This document shows positions 1 to 13,300 of a stretch of 64,000 nt of DNA, piece by piece. Positions within the stretch are counted from its first letter, which is position 1; the number at the start of each line of letters is the position of its first letter. A model generated the notes under the pieces. The model saw only the letters and a list, made by a program, of their open reading frames with translations, was not told where the DNA came from and did no database searches. Source of the stretch: Mugil cephalus (Eukaryota; Chordata; Actinopteri; Mugiliformes; Mugilidae); assembly GCF_022458985.1 (NCBI RefSeq), contig NC_061778.1, positions 5,783,501 to 5,847,500 on the forward strand, read 5' to 3'. Position numbers and translations under genes: made by a program.

Positions 1-950
1 ATTTCCACATGTAATTGTTTGCCTTAGCGTCCATCTTCAGGACTGCTGAAATGGGGATGTCACACAGCTTTAAGGGCCACATGAGACGATGGAACAGGGG
101 GAACTGGTAGCACCAGACCTTAAACTTGCCAGGTAGTCGGCTTTGGTCGATATTCTTTAGACCAGCTGTGATCTGTGCAGTCACAGTGACAGCCATGTTT
201 TTATCTGACAGGTCAGCTGTGCATAGCCCTCCCAGAATTTTCACCGGCTGTTCTGCCAGGCATGGAATCTCCTCGCCAATTCACTGAGAAGATGTCATCT
301 CTCCTGGCTCCTTTGAGACACCGCGCTACTTGAATGACTTTATCTTCTTCCTGGCCCGTGTCAACAGTTCCTCAAATCTCTTTAAGAGTCTGTGAGTGCA
401 TGCTGCTGCCTGGAGAAGAGTGGTGATCTCACCAATACGCCTTTGGACGGCTGGAAGTCGTTGCTCTGCTTGGGACCTGACTCCTTTAACCATTTTTCTT
501 CATTTGTCCGTCCAACTACGATGACCTCAAAGACTGCTGTGGAGAGAATTGAGGAGATTGAACAACCCATTGGGAATTTGCTTCTGCTGTTGGTACCACC
601 CAGTTGTGGCTGTTGATGTGGAGTAGCACACTTGGAGGTTATTGAAGTATGTGGTTATGAGGCTCTGGATGCATGGTGGAAAGTGGAAGCAGTTGAGGGT
701 GCACCAGATGAGCTGGTGGGAGACAGACCAATAGGCATTAGCCAGATCCAGCCAAAATACATGGACTTGTTGCGTTTGGCTGTCTGAATCTGTTCCCAGA
801 TCATCAGGGAGTGCTCCATGCAGCCTGGGAACCCTGGTATGCCTGCCTTTTGACAGCTGGTCAATGTACTTGTTGCCTTGAGGAGGTTAGACAAGCACCT
901 CGCCATCACCGTGAAGTTGAAAGTACTTATTAGCATTAATAAAACCTTGA
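1..950 (-). mobile_element. Decayed non-LTR retrotransposon, reverse-transcriptase region (partial)
   Basis: Read on the minus strand, 655-936 encodes a degraded reverse-transcriptase block. It includes a Q-K-A-G-I-P-G-F-P-G-C-M-E-H stretch, resembling the LINE motif QKGxPGxPGCLEH, followed by a damaged version of the WLDLANAYGS palm motif. Further along the same strand, 1-260 encodes a piece typical of the thumb and downstream region, including K-N-I-D-Q-S-R-L-P-G-K and V-W-C-Y-Q-F. The frame is broken by stops and frameshifts, so this is a dead copy. It runs off the left edge, so the rest of the element, including the 3' end, is outside the window. I assign it to LINE-type elements from protein motifs only; the clade is uncertain. 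Confidence 0.75.
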
Positions 951-2475
951 GTACAGTGTATGATTTGTGTCTAAATTAAGAGTAACTGTTTATTATTAAG
1001 ACTACCGTATCTTGCAGAGGTGAACCTGACCAGAATTGCCCACCCCCGCCCCCCATACTTTCAAAATCCATGCGATGCTGCAAGCTGTGTCGTATTACAG
1101 CTCGCTGGGATGCTCAGGTCTGTGGGGACTAATAATGTCTGTCATGCACACTGTAATAGCGCCACAAATCCAGAGGTGAGAGGCATTAGTGAGGAGTCCT
1201 GACAGATCCTTGCCCAGCTCACGCAAGAGTGTGGCTGCGTTTACACCAGGCCTGTGGGCATCAGCTGGGAAAACAAGCCGGGACTGATAACAGATCAAGC
1301 CCACATTCCTTCCTGGGCTGCACTGAGGGACAAAGCAGACTACCAGTTCTCACACATCGTGATAGCTGAATGCATGGGTGTAAGTGTGAGGCCTACAGAG
1401 GAGCGGGGTTGGCGGCGACTCACAGATCTCCAGTGCTTTGATACGTATCTAATGTCACGGCCGGGTTGAGCAGCGGCCGTGTGAACGTCTCCGCGAGCGT
1501 AGAAAACAAAAACAGACATCTCACTGACTCCATTCGGTGTCAGCTTTAGGAAAGTCTGTTTCTAATAATGCAAGGAATGGTTTTGGAACTGTAAAGGCCC
1601 AGGTGCTGACAGACCTCCCTCCACGCTGAGCAGGCTCTCTCCGGGTCCATGCTGCGCAGGCCTGATTGTGCCTGGCCGGGGCCCGGCTGGACGGCTGAGT
1701 GCAGGTTGCTCAGCAGGCTGTGTTGTCTCAGGCTTCAGCCAGGGATGATAGATGGAGCTGGAAATGCTCCCAGAGAGGGGGTGAACACGTGTGGCAAGCC
1801 GTGGCAGGTGGTGAGCACTGACTTGACAGCAATTAAATGTACAAATCTTTGATTAAGCTCATGGGAAGGCAGTCATTAGCAACACTGAATTGGTTCACAC
1901 ACACACATTCACAGCTTCTCTTTGTCACACGATGTACACACAGGCAGGCGCACATTTCTCATACTGAGTAACACTAACACTAATGTATGAGTGTGCCTCA
2001 AAGTGATTCTCATCTATATCTGTTTCCCTTATTTTTTCTTATTAATGTTACATTTCCGTGTCTTTAGAAATAGCCTCTATGAATGCTTCTCAAGATAAAC
2101 CATCCTTTTAAAGGCCTTTCCATTACACTACCTTTTAGTGAGGAAATGGAGAGAAAGGCTAATTCGGTTATTTTAGTTGGCATACCGCGCTCATGCGTTT
2201 AGATCCCATCATGGTGCCATTAACGAAGTTATGACATGAGAGGTACATAAAAATGCCCCAAATACCACCTCTTTCCGCCCACAAGACAGTCTGCAAGATT
2301 AAACTCAACGTTAAAGAATTCAACATGACTAATCCTGCAAGCACAAATGGATTTTAATCAGTTACCTACATCATTTACCGCACCGGGAGACAATACGCAC
2401 ACTGTGATACGTACAGTACAGTCAAATATAAAGCAGATGTAAAATCCAATAGATGAGCTCGATTAGAAGTGTGTG
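951..2475. other. Intergenic stretch without recognised gene
   Basis: No exon-like open frame with splice sites and no recognisable family is visible. A short CA run near 1894-1908 is the only simple repeat. Confidence 0.6.
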
Positions 2476-2964
2476 GGTTTACATGGAGACTTTTTGCTCA
2501 TTCTGATTGAAGGTTTCAGGTCAACTGCTTACATGTGAGGTAATCTATTCCACTACTTTTAATCTGCACAGCCATTTAACAGACTTGTGACATGTGCATA
2601 CCGATTGAAAACATCACGTGACTGATCAAAGATTGAGGTCTCTCGTCTAATCATGATTTGTGATTGATTTCACACATTTATTAAAGCAAAATCTTGATTC
2701 TAAGGCGCTTTTACTGGAGGCACTGTGGAGGAGAAGGCGTACCGAACAGGACCTTTTGTATGTGCTTTTCGACTTCGTTCCGATTCATCGTTTACATGAC
2801 TTTCAATCAGTTTGGGAAAAGGAATATCCTACCCCTGCGAAACAGAATTAAATTTCTTTCCGTTTGGGCCTCTTTGTTCTGAATAGGGTGTTTATATGGA
2901 GCATTTTTATTCGGTTTGGGCTTCTAAATCAATTCTAATCGGAATATTTGGCTCCATGTAAACC
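2476..2964. mobile_element. Candidate MITE with 13-bp perfect terminal inverted repeats
   Basis: GGTTTACATGGAG at 2476-2488 is exactly mirrored by CTCCATGTAAACC at 2952-2964. Inward of each terminus the similarity continues imperfectly (TCTGATTGAA on the left, TCCGATTAGA read inward from the right). The 489-bp body has no transposase-like frame, so this is probably a non-autonomous DNA transposon. The superfamily is not assigned because no clear target-site duplication was found. Confidence 0.5.
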
Positions 2965-5900
2965 TGGCTGATGTTTTTTTTTACTTGCAATAGTAATTTT
3001 ACGTGTAAATAAAATGTTTGGTTGATATGATTTGATCAAACCTGGTCGTTTTCTTTTATCCCTTTTTCTCAGGAAATAACCCACGGAGTAAAATAGTCTC
3101 TGAATGGTGAATCAAGGTCAAAAACATAAAAATAAGTTGCAGAAAAATTTGTGGTGTCCAACAAACTTGCGCAAAAAAATAAATAAATAAATAAAAAGAA
3201 ACAAAACTCACTCTGGTTGTCCGCAGCCATGCAGTAAGATGGAAGCAGACCATATAGAGTAATGTGTACTCTCCATAATTTGTTCTCTTGGATTACAAAT
3301 GAGGTTAGCTGAGTGTATTTGTGTTTGCTAATGTAGCTTCACATTCATGATTCTCCATTATTTTACAGTGATTTTCAGTTGCACGGATACCCACTGCAAA
3401 CATGCCATTGTTTATAATACTAATAGTTATTACAATATAAGATAATAGTAATAAGTGATCCCTCAAACTCAAACTTACATGTAGCGGTGACCTTTTCTGG
3501 GAAAGAATCACATTCAGCATCTCACAGTGAGGACAAGGCGTCACCTTTACATACAGTGTATCACACACCTAACAAGACCCTTTAGAGTTGCCGCCGTCTT
3601 CCTGCGGGATTCGGAGTGGTAATTGCCACCAACTTCCCAGCTCACTAATGAGACCGCAGCCATTCCTTCTACCCAGGCTGCCTCAGGTTTGGACAAATCT
3701 CGCTGTCTATATCCCATAATCCCACAGTCGAGAATAAATAGGGGAATGCTTAATGGCTTTATACCTGACAAACCTCGGGGGAATTCAATCAGCTCTGAGT
3801 TGCCTCGCAGGCTTTACTGAATGTGAGCCAAGGGCAGGAAGGGGGGAGGGAAAGGCTTCACTGTGAATATCAAAAATATTCTGCAGGTATAAGATATACA
3901 ATATAATTTCGGCCCTATTTAGAGATTTTTTTTTTCTTTTTTGCTTTGCCAGAGAAGTGACTATAGCTGAGATGTTGGTTCTAGATTGATAATACATATC
4001 TGTGAGCAGTGAGTAAGTCTTCATTTTCGGTCGCTGCTCAGAGTGCTGCTGCTCCGCTCCTTTCATGGGAGTCTGTCACCGTGGAGATGTAAAGGTGCTC
4101 CTTGCCTGCAGCAGCCAGGAGAGACGACAACACATTCCCCCTGGACCGAATCCATCCTCAGCAATGCACAGGTTGATTTCTCATAATGAGACGATCAGGA
4201 GACGCAGAGCTTAACTGTTACATGACAGTTATGATCCTGTGTGTTACGTGTTAAAATTGGACCCTGGGCCATACTGTGCATCGTGTCCTACTCTGTATGT
4301 TTACAGATATCAACAAACAGACGATAGAATCAGATGAGCAGTTGAAAACAGATTCAGAAATGCATAAAAAAAATGCATTTAAAGTAAACTCTTTGGAGCG
4401 TGCATTTAAATGTCCATTGTTTATTTAACTCTGCTAATGACTAGCACAAGGTTCACCATCAGCATACAAGACCAAAGCCAGACGACACAAAAAGACACAA
4501 ATACACGAAAGAGACAACTCAATGCACAGTGCAAGCCCACTGCCAGAGATCAGGTTGTGCAACAGCATAGTTTACAAAACAGAGACAAGATATGCAGAGT
4601 AGGTCTTATGTTTCCAGAAGCAGCAACACGTGGCTGAATGAATAAAGGTTTGATCAGCCCTGAGTAACTGTAACCCATGGAGAAAATGTGCAAAACCCCA
4701 AAGCAAAAGCGACATCAAGGAAAAGGGCAAAGTGAGAATTAGATTGTCAAAATGGTGTGAGAATGCGAAAGGAGTAGCTCATATTGATGAACCTGCAGAA
4801 AAGTATCATCCAAGTTCACAGCTCCCCTAAGCCCTCTGGAACATCATATTGAGTTTCATCTCACGGGTTCACTGCTTTCACTGTTCTGGTCGACTCTGCT
4901 AGCATCATTTTCAACCACAGCTGACAGCTGTTTTCAGTCAAAAAGCCCTCAAAAACTCCCGTGCTCTACCTGCTCAGTCCAAAGACAGCAGACAGATACA
5001 AACGAGTCGGCTAGTTAGCGAAGAAAGAGGCAGATATTTCCCTCATGTGTGTTGGCACGGGGGAACGTATAAAGAGAGGGAACGTTGTGCTGAAATATAG
5101 CAGGCGGGCGAAAACATCCAAACACCTCCAAACATTTACTTTTGGTTAATGAGTTGTCTTTGGCTGACAGGGTTAATGAAAGCATAGTTTGAACAATCAA
5201 AACAATGAGTTAGCGACGGCTGACGAGTGTTTATAGAGCTGAAGTGACTGGATTGGTGGCTTGTTTTCTTTGTGACAGAGTCATTTTAAACAACGTGGAC
5301 ATCGGAACATTGATTAATGAAGCTTTTTAATTGGGCGTTTCATTAATGTTGGTCGGGGGTGTTGTATAGTTGATGCTGTCTGAAGCCGGTTGTCAAGGCG
5401 CCACCAGGAGAAATTAGTTTGTGATACCGTTCAATGATCAGTGATCACAATTAAAAACAGGTCATGACAGACGATGTGTGGATGACTCGTTGATAAAACT
5501 TTTGTTTTGACGGTAGAAGTTCTCCTAAGACCATCGCATCATTATATTAAGACGGTGCATGTCATGCGGTCAATAGCATTTCCTGGGTCTTGTTTCATTT
5601 CCCATGTTTTTCTGCTCCTCCCCTCTTCTAAGAATACGCTAGCTGGCCTAATCACAGGAACCGACCCGGGCTAGAGGTGCATGCCTTTGCGCATGGCAGC
5701 ACAAATTAAAATGTCTCCTGCCACCCGCCTCTCTAATTCCCTGGCACTATGCCCCGGCCTGTCCCACGAATTACAACCAGACCTCCATATGGTGCAGCCA
5801 GCATGGGGCAGGCCAGCTTATTGACATCAGCTCCTCCCTGAACTCTCTAAGTCAATAACTGAGTAGCTCAGAACACACACACTTGGCCAACCGCAGAGGG

Positions 5901-7084
5901 CTAACCTCATAACATTGTTAGAGGCCATAGTAAAAGGGCTCAGAGAGTATCGGTCGGATTCTGTGCCGCCTATTTATGAGAAACTACCAGTCAATACCAC
6001 AACACACGTGTAACAGAAAGAACCGGGATTTTAAACAGTCCTGGACCTTTTAATCCCCCACGGGCTGCACAGTGGGAATCTTTGTGGTCTGTGGTTTGTT
6101 CCCAATTCTAGACACCCTCAGAAAACCACCCTCTGCCAGATTTTGGTGGCTATTTTTCTTTTCTTTTAGTCCATGTCTTTAAAGGGAATCTGTACGCAAG
6201 TGACAAGATTTTCATATCAGAGGCTTTCTGGTTTCTGTTTGTAGTCCAAACACTGTTGACCAATCAGATCTAAATTTGGCTGCACTTGCATTTGACAGCA
6301 ACAGCAAAAGTGGCAGAATGCTCACGCAGTGTATCTAAAGATGGACAAACTCTCATTGATGCCACACACTGATTAGTTGAAGAGCGGCTCTGAAGCTCAG
6401 GGTGGCGTCTCCGGGCGTCGCCATCTTGGCAGCACCTGACTCAGCTTTTCTCCCAGCTAATGATTAATATAGTTACCTGGAATTATGCTTAGGTTTAAGC
6501 CTTAAGAGCGAGTTTAGGGGAGATTCACCCTTGTGCAATTGTCATGAATAGGAAAAACCAGCTACATATACCAAAACTGTTTTTTTCTGATGTAATTTTT
6601 TACTTATTTTTATTTATTTTTTTAACATAGAAGTCCAGGAGCATTGACTCGCTGTTGGAGCCAGCTCCTAGTGGCCATTAAAGGACCTGCACCTGCTAAC
6701 ACGTCACGTGATGCTGATGCAACGAATCACATGTTTCGTTATGTGACCTTTCAAGTGACAGTCTAACTATATCAAGGACACTTTGGCAACACTTCAAAAG
6801 AGACTCACGGCCAATGTGGCTGGCCTAGTTTTTCAACATAGTAAGTATGAGCATAGCATTGGTCATAAAATTATATTACGATGGGTTCTTAGATTGTCTT
6901 TGCCACATACAATAAATTACACGTTAATCATTAACAGGTTGTTAACACTGAAAGGGGGAAGGGATGGTGGTTAATATAATTTTATATATTTCATACATAT
7001 TATTCTAGAACAGTGACGGCAATAGAAGACCAGTGTGCATTTTAAGAAACGTATAAGCAAATCAAGCAATGTTTTTCCTCTGGA
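2965..7084. other. Intergenic stretch without recognised gene
   Basis: AT-rich sequence with an (AAAT)n run at about 3174-3200. Open frames here are short and unrelated to any family I recognise. The block near 5640-5830 is less repetitive and more GC-balanced than its surroundings and could be a conserved non-coding element, but one sequence cannot show conservation. Confidence 0.5.
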
Positions 7085-7312
7085 GGGCCGTGGATGGGCT
7101 GGAGCCTGTCCCAGCTGTTGTTGGGCTAGAGGCGGGGCACAACCTCTGCAGGTCGGCAGTCTATCGCATTCACATTCACAGTTACGGCCAATTCAGAATC
7201 ACCAATGAACCCAATGAGCATGTCTTTGGACGGTGGGAGGAAGCCCGAGTACCCGGAGAGAACCCATGCAGACACAGGGAGAACATGCAAAGTCCATGCA
7301 GAAAGGCCGCGG
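7085..7312. repeat. Interspersed fish repeat (copy 1)
   Basis: The stretch contains hallmark phrases of a repeat very common in teleost genomes: 'ctggagcctgtcccagct', 'catgtctttggacggtggga', 'gagaacatgcaaagtccatg'. It is usually annotated as a LINE or SINE tail; I do not name the subfamily. Open frames across it are repeat-derived. A shorter copy is at 45230-45321. Confidence 0.65.
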
Positions 7313-10300
7313 TCAGCCAATGGATGGAACGTGGCGACGCCACCCTCACACAGAACACGCTGTTTCCGAACATTTTTGACTCAACTGAGAACATTTTGTT
7401 TCATGGTTTATGTCCCAACATAGACATTTTTATTTTATTTTTTTTTTCTGTTTCGTTTTTATAGCCCCTTAGCCGCATAAAACCTTTAAAAATAAAAGCC
7501 CAAACAGTAAATTTGATGGGAGGTTGTAAACAAAGCTTCAATAATTGATAACTTGAATTACAATGCAAGAGAGTTCACCACAACAAAGCTGAGGCAAAAG
7601 TCTGGGTTTCTCAAAAGATGAAAAAACAGCTTTTCTATAAATTGGAACAAAAAGTGGGTTTTGGTTGCCATTTCCTCCGCTTTGTTCTGTGCTGGGTGTA
7701 TCACTGGTTGCTTTATTTATTTATTTATTTATTTTTTTGGCTTGTTTGTTTGTCACTTGTCTTGTGTCACAGCTCTGTGAAGGCGAGGAAAGTGTCTTAA
7801 ATGGCAGAGATTGTGGTCAGCTCGTTGAATGGTGTCTCCTTTGTGAGACAATGATTGATAAAACAATGAGCTTAACGCACCATGTGGAGGTCTGGTTGTA
7901 ATTCGTGGGACTGGCCAGGGCGTAGTGCCATTGATAAAAGCGCACTCTATAAAGTCAATGTACAGGGGGGAAAGCCCAGAGCCCGAAACAACATAGTAAC
8001 ATAGTAAAGTAAAAAAAAAAAAAAAAAAAGCCAGACAATGATGTTGTTGACTCTTTTATCAGAAGACAAATCTTTGACCGCGACAGGGATGATGAGATAA
8101 ATCCTGTGGTTGGGGCTCGGAGACGAACTGCCTCCACCTGCGACTCGGTGCCAGATTTTTCCAAACACACACGCAGCTTTGTTAGGATCAAGCGACCGGT
8201 GTTTGTCAGCCGCGCCGAGCGCTGTGCTGTTGATGGTGTTGTTTTCAAATGTCCTGCTGACACTTGGTTCTCGCCCACATGTACCCTGGATGCATATTAT
8301 TAGGCCGGGGCTCAGGTAAACGATATGTTCCTGGATAAAAACGTAAACAAGCCCCAAAGACCTTATGCCACGCATGAGTAGAGGGGACACAGAATCAAAT
8401 TCACTGATGATGAATAATTCTATCTCTGGCTGAATGACCCTCTGCTGCGGCGCGATGCTTTTATCCCATTGAAACTCACTCAAACTTGTGGCAGGGGAAG
8501 TCCGACTAAAATAAATCTGGAGGCGGTTCTTTCATGAATTAAATCTGAACCAATGATGACAACAGCTTCAGCGGCTAAATTGGCCGTTCAGCCTTTGTCG
8601 TGTCTCTCGCTAAGTGGAAAAAACCCAGAGAAACATAGTTGTCAGTCATGAAAACATCCCACGGCAGCTCCATCCACAAATGTGAGCAGACAGGAATTAA
8701 GATGTGACTTAAACATGCAAATGGGTGCTATTGTTCCAAAACAACATAATATGCTGCACTGCAGCCACAACCCAGCGGCAGAGTACAGTTACAGCGTCTT
8801 TGTGTTTTTTTTGTTTTTTTTATATTTGTGTCTCTGTGGCGGTGTACAGCTGTGAGAGATTACGAATTCGTCGCCGGATCGAAATAGAAAAAATGGAGCG
8901 GGTGTTTTTCCCGAGTCCCAAATGCTGCAAACGTTGGGAGATCCGGCATTCACGGGATCGGGGTTCTTTCCATTTGCAGTTGGAGACGTGAACGAGTGGA
9001 AAAATCCGCAAATATTAAACAGGAAATATCTGTCGAAGATAGATGAAACATCTTAACGTGTAAATTAATAACTTTGTCCCTCTTGACGGTGTTGTAGAAC
9101 GTGTTTTTATTTCCCCTCTCTGTTAAAGGTTTATTTCTTTGTGTGTTTTCATATAATCCATCATATTCTCCTGGTTTGTTTTATCTTTTTTGTTTAATAC
9201 ACTTAATGCTTTAGTGATTACCTCTGCGTTGGAAAGAGTCTATATAAATAAACCTCCCTTCACCTCAGCCTCCCTCTTCTTTCTCCTTCGCTGTTGATGT
9301 TTCACTTTGCCCATGTCTTTTGCTTCTTCTCTTTCTTTCCCTCTTTGTCCTCTTGTGATTTTGCCATAGAGACTCCAGTGTTTACGTCCCGTGTGCCTTT
9401 CAGGACCTTGTTTATCCTCGAGAGTGCCGGTGTGTGACTCTCTTACTATCATTCTGGAGGAAATACCATGTGTCGCGTGCCAGTCACAGTTAACCGCAAA
9501 CCCCGAGCTGGGCGGAGAGGGGCATTTTTCATATAAATCATGGAACATGGCTGTGGGCGAGCCACTGCCAGGCTGAGTGAACGGCCACAAATAGATTCCC
9601 GTTGCATGTAGTAACAGCTTTGAGCAACACAAAGGCAGACTGTAGTAACCGTAGCCTCTGGTACAGCTGCAGAAGAGGGCTCTAGTTGTTTCTGTGCGTT
9701 GCAGACTTAGTCATAAGATACTACCATACTGTCAAGTTCAATCCATGGGCCATCAGAAGTGAATGCTTTAGATTCTCTGGATTTTAGCCTTCCTCCCGGC
9801 ACCAGAGTGTTTGACAGTATGTGACAGAGCGCTCCCTTAATGAACACCACTTGAGATGTCAGCGGGCACAGTGGGCTCACAGACTCTGCTCTGTCTAACT
9901 CCGTTTCCGAGGATGGCTTACATCACACGGCAGAAATAGAGCTCTCTGGGCTGTATATCCAGCGCTGTGATGATAGATACTAAAATAACGTCAGGGGTGG
10001 TTAACAAGGGCTCCTTGAGCGGGAACGTGTGACAGCACAAAGGCTGCAAGGAGCAAAGACTGGAACCTGGGAGCCGAAGTCATATGGGGCTAATCGGTTC
10101 CAGTGATGGATAAATTACAAACAGAGCGAATGCTGACGGTCAGCTGCGCGGTCAGAAATCGCAAAGATAAAACGAGACGGACGTAGAATCCGATCAGCAT
10201 ATGTATGTGTATGTGTGTGTCCTGCCTCTCGGGTGTCTTATCGGTGCTGCTGGAGAGGTCAGGTCAGGACACAAATCACACCCCCAGGCTGGGCTGTCTC

Positions 10301-13300
10301 CTCTCGACGTAACCGACAGTTAAGCTACATCTGTTTCTATTTTACTCTCCCAGTCTCTCTTCCAAAGTGTGCCGTTTCATCGTGGTGTTTGTTGGTCCCA
10401 AGTTCGAGCTGCTTCGGCTCAGGTTGATGTGATGCAGAGCTGAGGAGTTTGACTTTAATCAGTGGTTTTAGGCTTAAGGTTTGTTTCAGGTTAATACCAC
10501 ACAGAAGCACTTGACACCAGCGTGGCTGCTCGTGCCAACTCGAGGGTTTTGGCCTTACCAGTGGAACATTTGAAACATCCGTAAGGGTACGTCAGGCAAC
10601 CAGAGAGCATCTAAGGTTAACTGAAAGAAGGTTTGGGCTCACCGAGAGGAGTATCTGTGCTATACAGAGAGGCATCTAGGAAATGGCGTACAAGGGCACA
10701 TAGATGAACGACAAGTGCCAATCAGAGGGGCTTAAAGCAGGACTTTCCAAAGGAGGTGCTGCAGCAACCAACCAGCAACTGACCTGCAAGGTCACTTCCA
10801 GCCCAACCAAAAGGAGGAATATGGACCAACTCCTCCTTGAACCAGCATGTGGTCAAACTATTGGCTCTTGATAAGGTGCAATAAACACTCGTTAACATGC
10901 AAAGTTTAATTGAGCTATGCTTGAAATTCGACTTTCTGAATGCGGTCCTTGTCCCAGTTTTCATGCGACGGAGAAATTCGGACAACTGACGGGAAAATGT
11001 CATGTCTTGTCAGCGGGTTAATACCATGTTAATATAGCCCCCTTTCCGGTTGACCTATATTATAATATGTTTGAAATGTTGGAATGTGGCAGACCGGCAT
11101 TTCAAACAACAACGAATAATAGCACAGCTCTTTTCATCTTGTACGTAATGAGCACGCAACTTAATGTGCAGATAAGATGGTGCTTTCCCTCAGGTGGCTC
11201 TTTTACCGGCTCTGTTTACATTCTTCTTTAGTGACCGGCTTTCTTGGATGTCTTTGTTCCACTGACGCAGCGGTTGTGGAGCATGCCCAGAAGCGTTGTC
11301 CAGTTAAAGTACAGTTAAGGCGTATACATGCCAGAGAAAATCGATTTCCAATCACATTATTTGGGTGTCTTAATCAGATAAGGAGTAGTTGTCCAGTTAA
11401 ATTCGGATTAAGGCAGTAAGTAGTTTTTTTCACGTGCATGCAGACGTACTGACTGAAACTTATTGAATGATGGAGGCAATACACAAGGTATAATGAAACA
11501 GAATACTTTTATGACTACACTGTGGAATTGGGATGGTCCAAGATTCATTTATTTAAGTTCTGCATTTTAGTAAAAGGGAGCAAAAGTTACTGCAGACAAA
11601 TTCCTTGTATGTGCACACACACTGGGCCAATAATACTGATTCTGATTCAGATTTATTTTTTTAATGCCGTGTGATGACAATACAAGTATTTTAATAACAT
11701 CCTTTCTCATTTTGACTATGCCAGAGTATTTGGACTGAAAACTGAAGCTACGGAGAAAAACATAAGACATCGAGAATGACAGAGGGAAAAAGGTGAGGGA
11801 ATGAGAAAGGAATCCGTTTAACTACAGAAGATGAATTTCGTTTTTATATAGAGACCCCACATAGTGTCCTCTCACGTCCCCCCTCTTTCTGCCAAAACAT
11901 CCAGTGACCCCCTGTAAGAATTTTCTAGATCCGTAACTGGCACTTGGTCAAACTCTGAGATCACTAGAGCTTATCGGTGGAGCACATGGGCCAACTGGAA
12001 GAATATTTAACCCAACCACAGGAGAACTTGGGTGTACCAAAGGAGCACATGCAACCAGGGGCCATAGGAGGCAGCAAAAACGTGTTAATTTAGGCAAAGA
12101 TTAATTTTTCCAGGTATGTGGCACATAGTTATACAAGTTTTCTGTTGTTTTATTGTTTATTTTAGGACACTGGACGTGGACCTGAAACTCGTGGATCTGT
12201 GAAGCATCGGGTACTTCATGAATTAAGCAACCAAAGCTGATGACTAATGCAGTTCACACTAAACAAAGCCACAAACACACCTGACACTTGTCGCGACATG
12301 ACAGCCGTGACGTGCTACAAAAACCAAGTTGCGCAGACTTTTTTTCAGCTCCGGCGGGGCGGGGACGCCACGAGTAATTACGCCGCGTGCGTTGGTTTCA
12401 CCATTTCATTTTTAAACGGATATTGACACGACAACATCAACGTGCGCTTTTTCGTCCGTGTCCACATTCCTAAGTGGTGTGCTCACGAGTCGTATTCTCT
12501 CTGCCTTTGTCAGAACTTTTTCACTGTGACGCACTTTCTATTCTAAAGACAAAAAGAGAACAGGAAAAGGAACAGGTTTAAAACAACAATTATATTCAGG
12601 ATTAAAAATACAAATGAAAAAAGAAATAAAAATGGTTGCTGGTTCATCCCAGCTTGCAGCAGGGAGGCTCAGCTCATGCAGGTGGCCCATGGGCTCTGTC
12701 ATCCACAATGGCACTCCACTAGTTACATGTCCCTCTGCTTGATGTCTTCAGGGCCCAAAGTCTCTCTGAGACCTATTTGTGTCACCTACAGAGCCCAAAG
12801 GACACTCCTCAGACACTCGCGCACACACCACACACCCCTGCGTGTTCAGGCTTGCATGATAGCTGGGAAAGATAAGTGTGATGCATGGCATTGACACTGT
12901 AAGTCGTAAAAAAAAAAAAAAAAAAAAAAAAAAGATATTTTAAGTTATCCTTAATTGCATTTAAAAATGTTTTTATCAGTAAATATGACACCATACTAAT
13001 TTCATTTAGTCATTTCAGTGATTTTTTTTTTTTTTTTTTGGAATGTTTTCACATATTGGGGAATGCCAGGGTGTGAATCCTCAAAGAAGCTTTCCGTTAA
13101 TGGACGAGATGGTGGATGTAATGGTCTAATTTAAGACTGAGAATTTAGTGTTCGCACATGTAATGCAGCTATGTTAGGCCGTGGTGTAACATTACTTTTC
13201 ATTTATCTAACTCACTGATTTCAGTCACGGGGGAACGAGGAAACACTAGCTGGAAACTGGGGATGTGAAAACACGCACGGAGCAACGAGCGTGAACTCCA

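Noticed and set aside
7947..8483. 178-codon open frame on the minus strand
   Set aside because: No domain, no splice context, and its end includes a poly-Phe run made by a poly(A) tract; length is compatible with chance in 64 kb.
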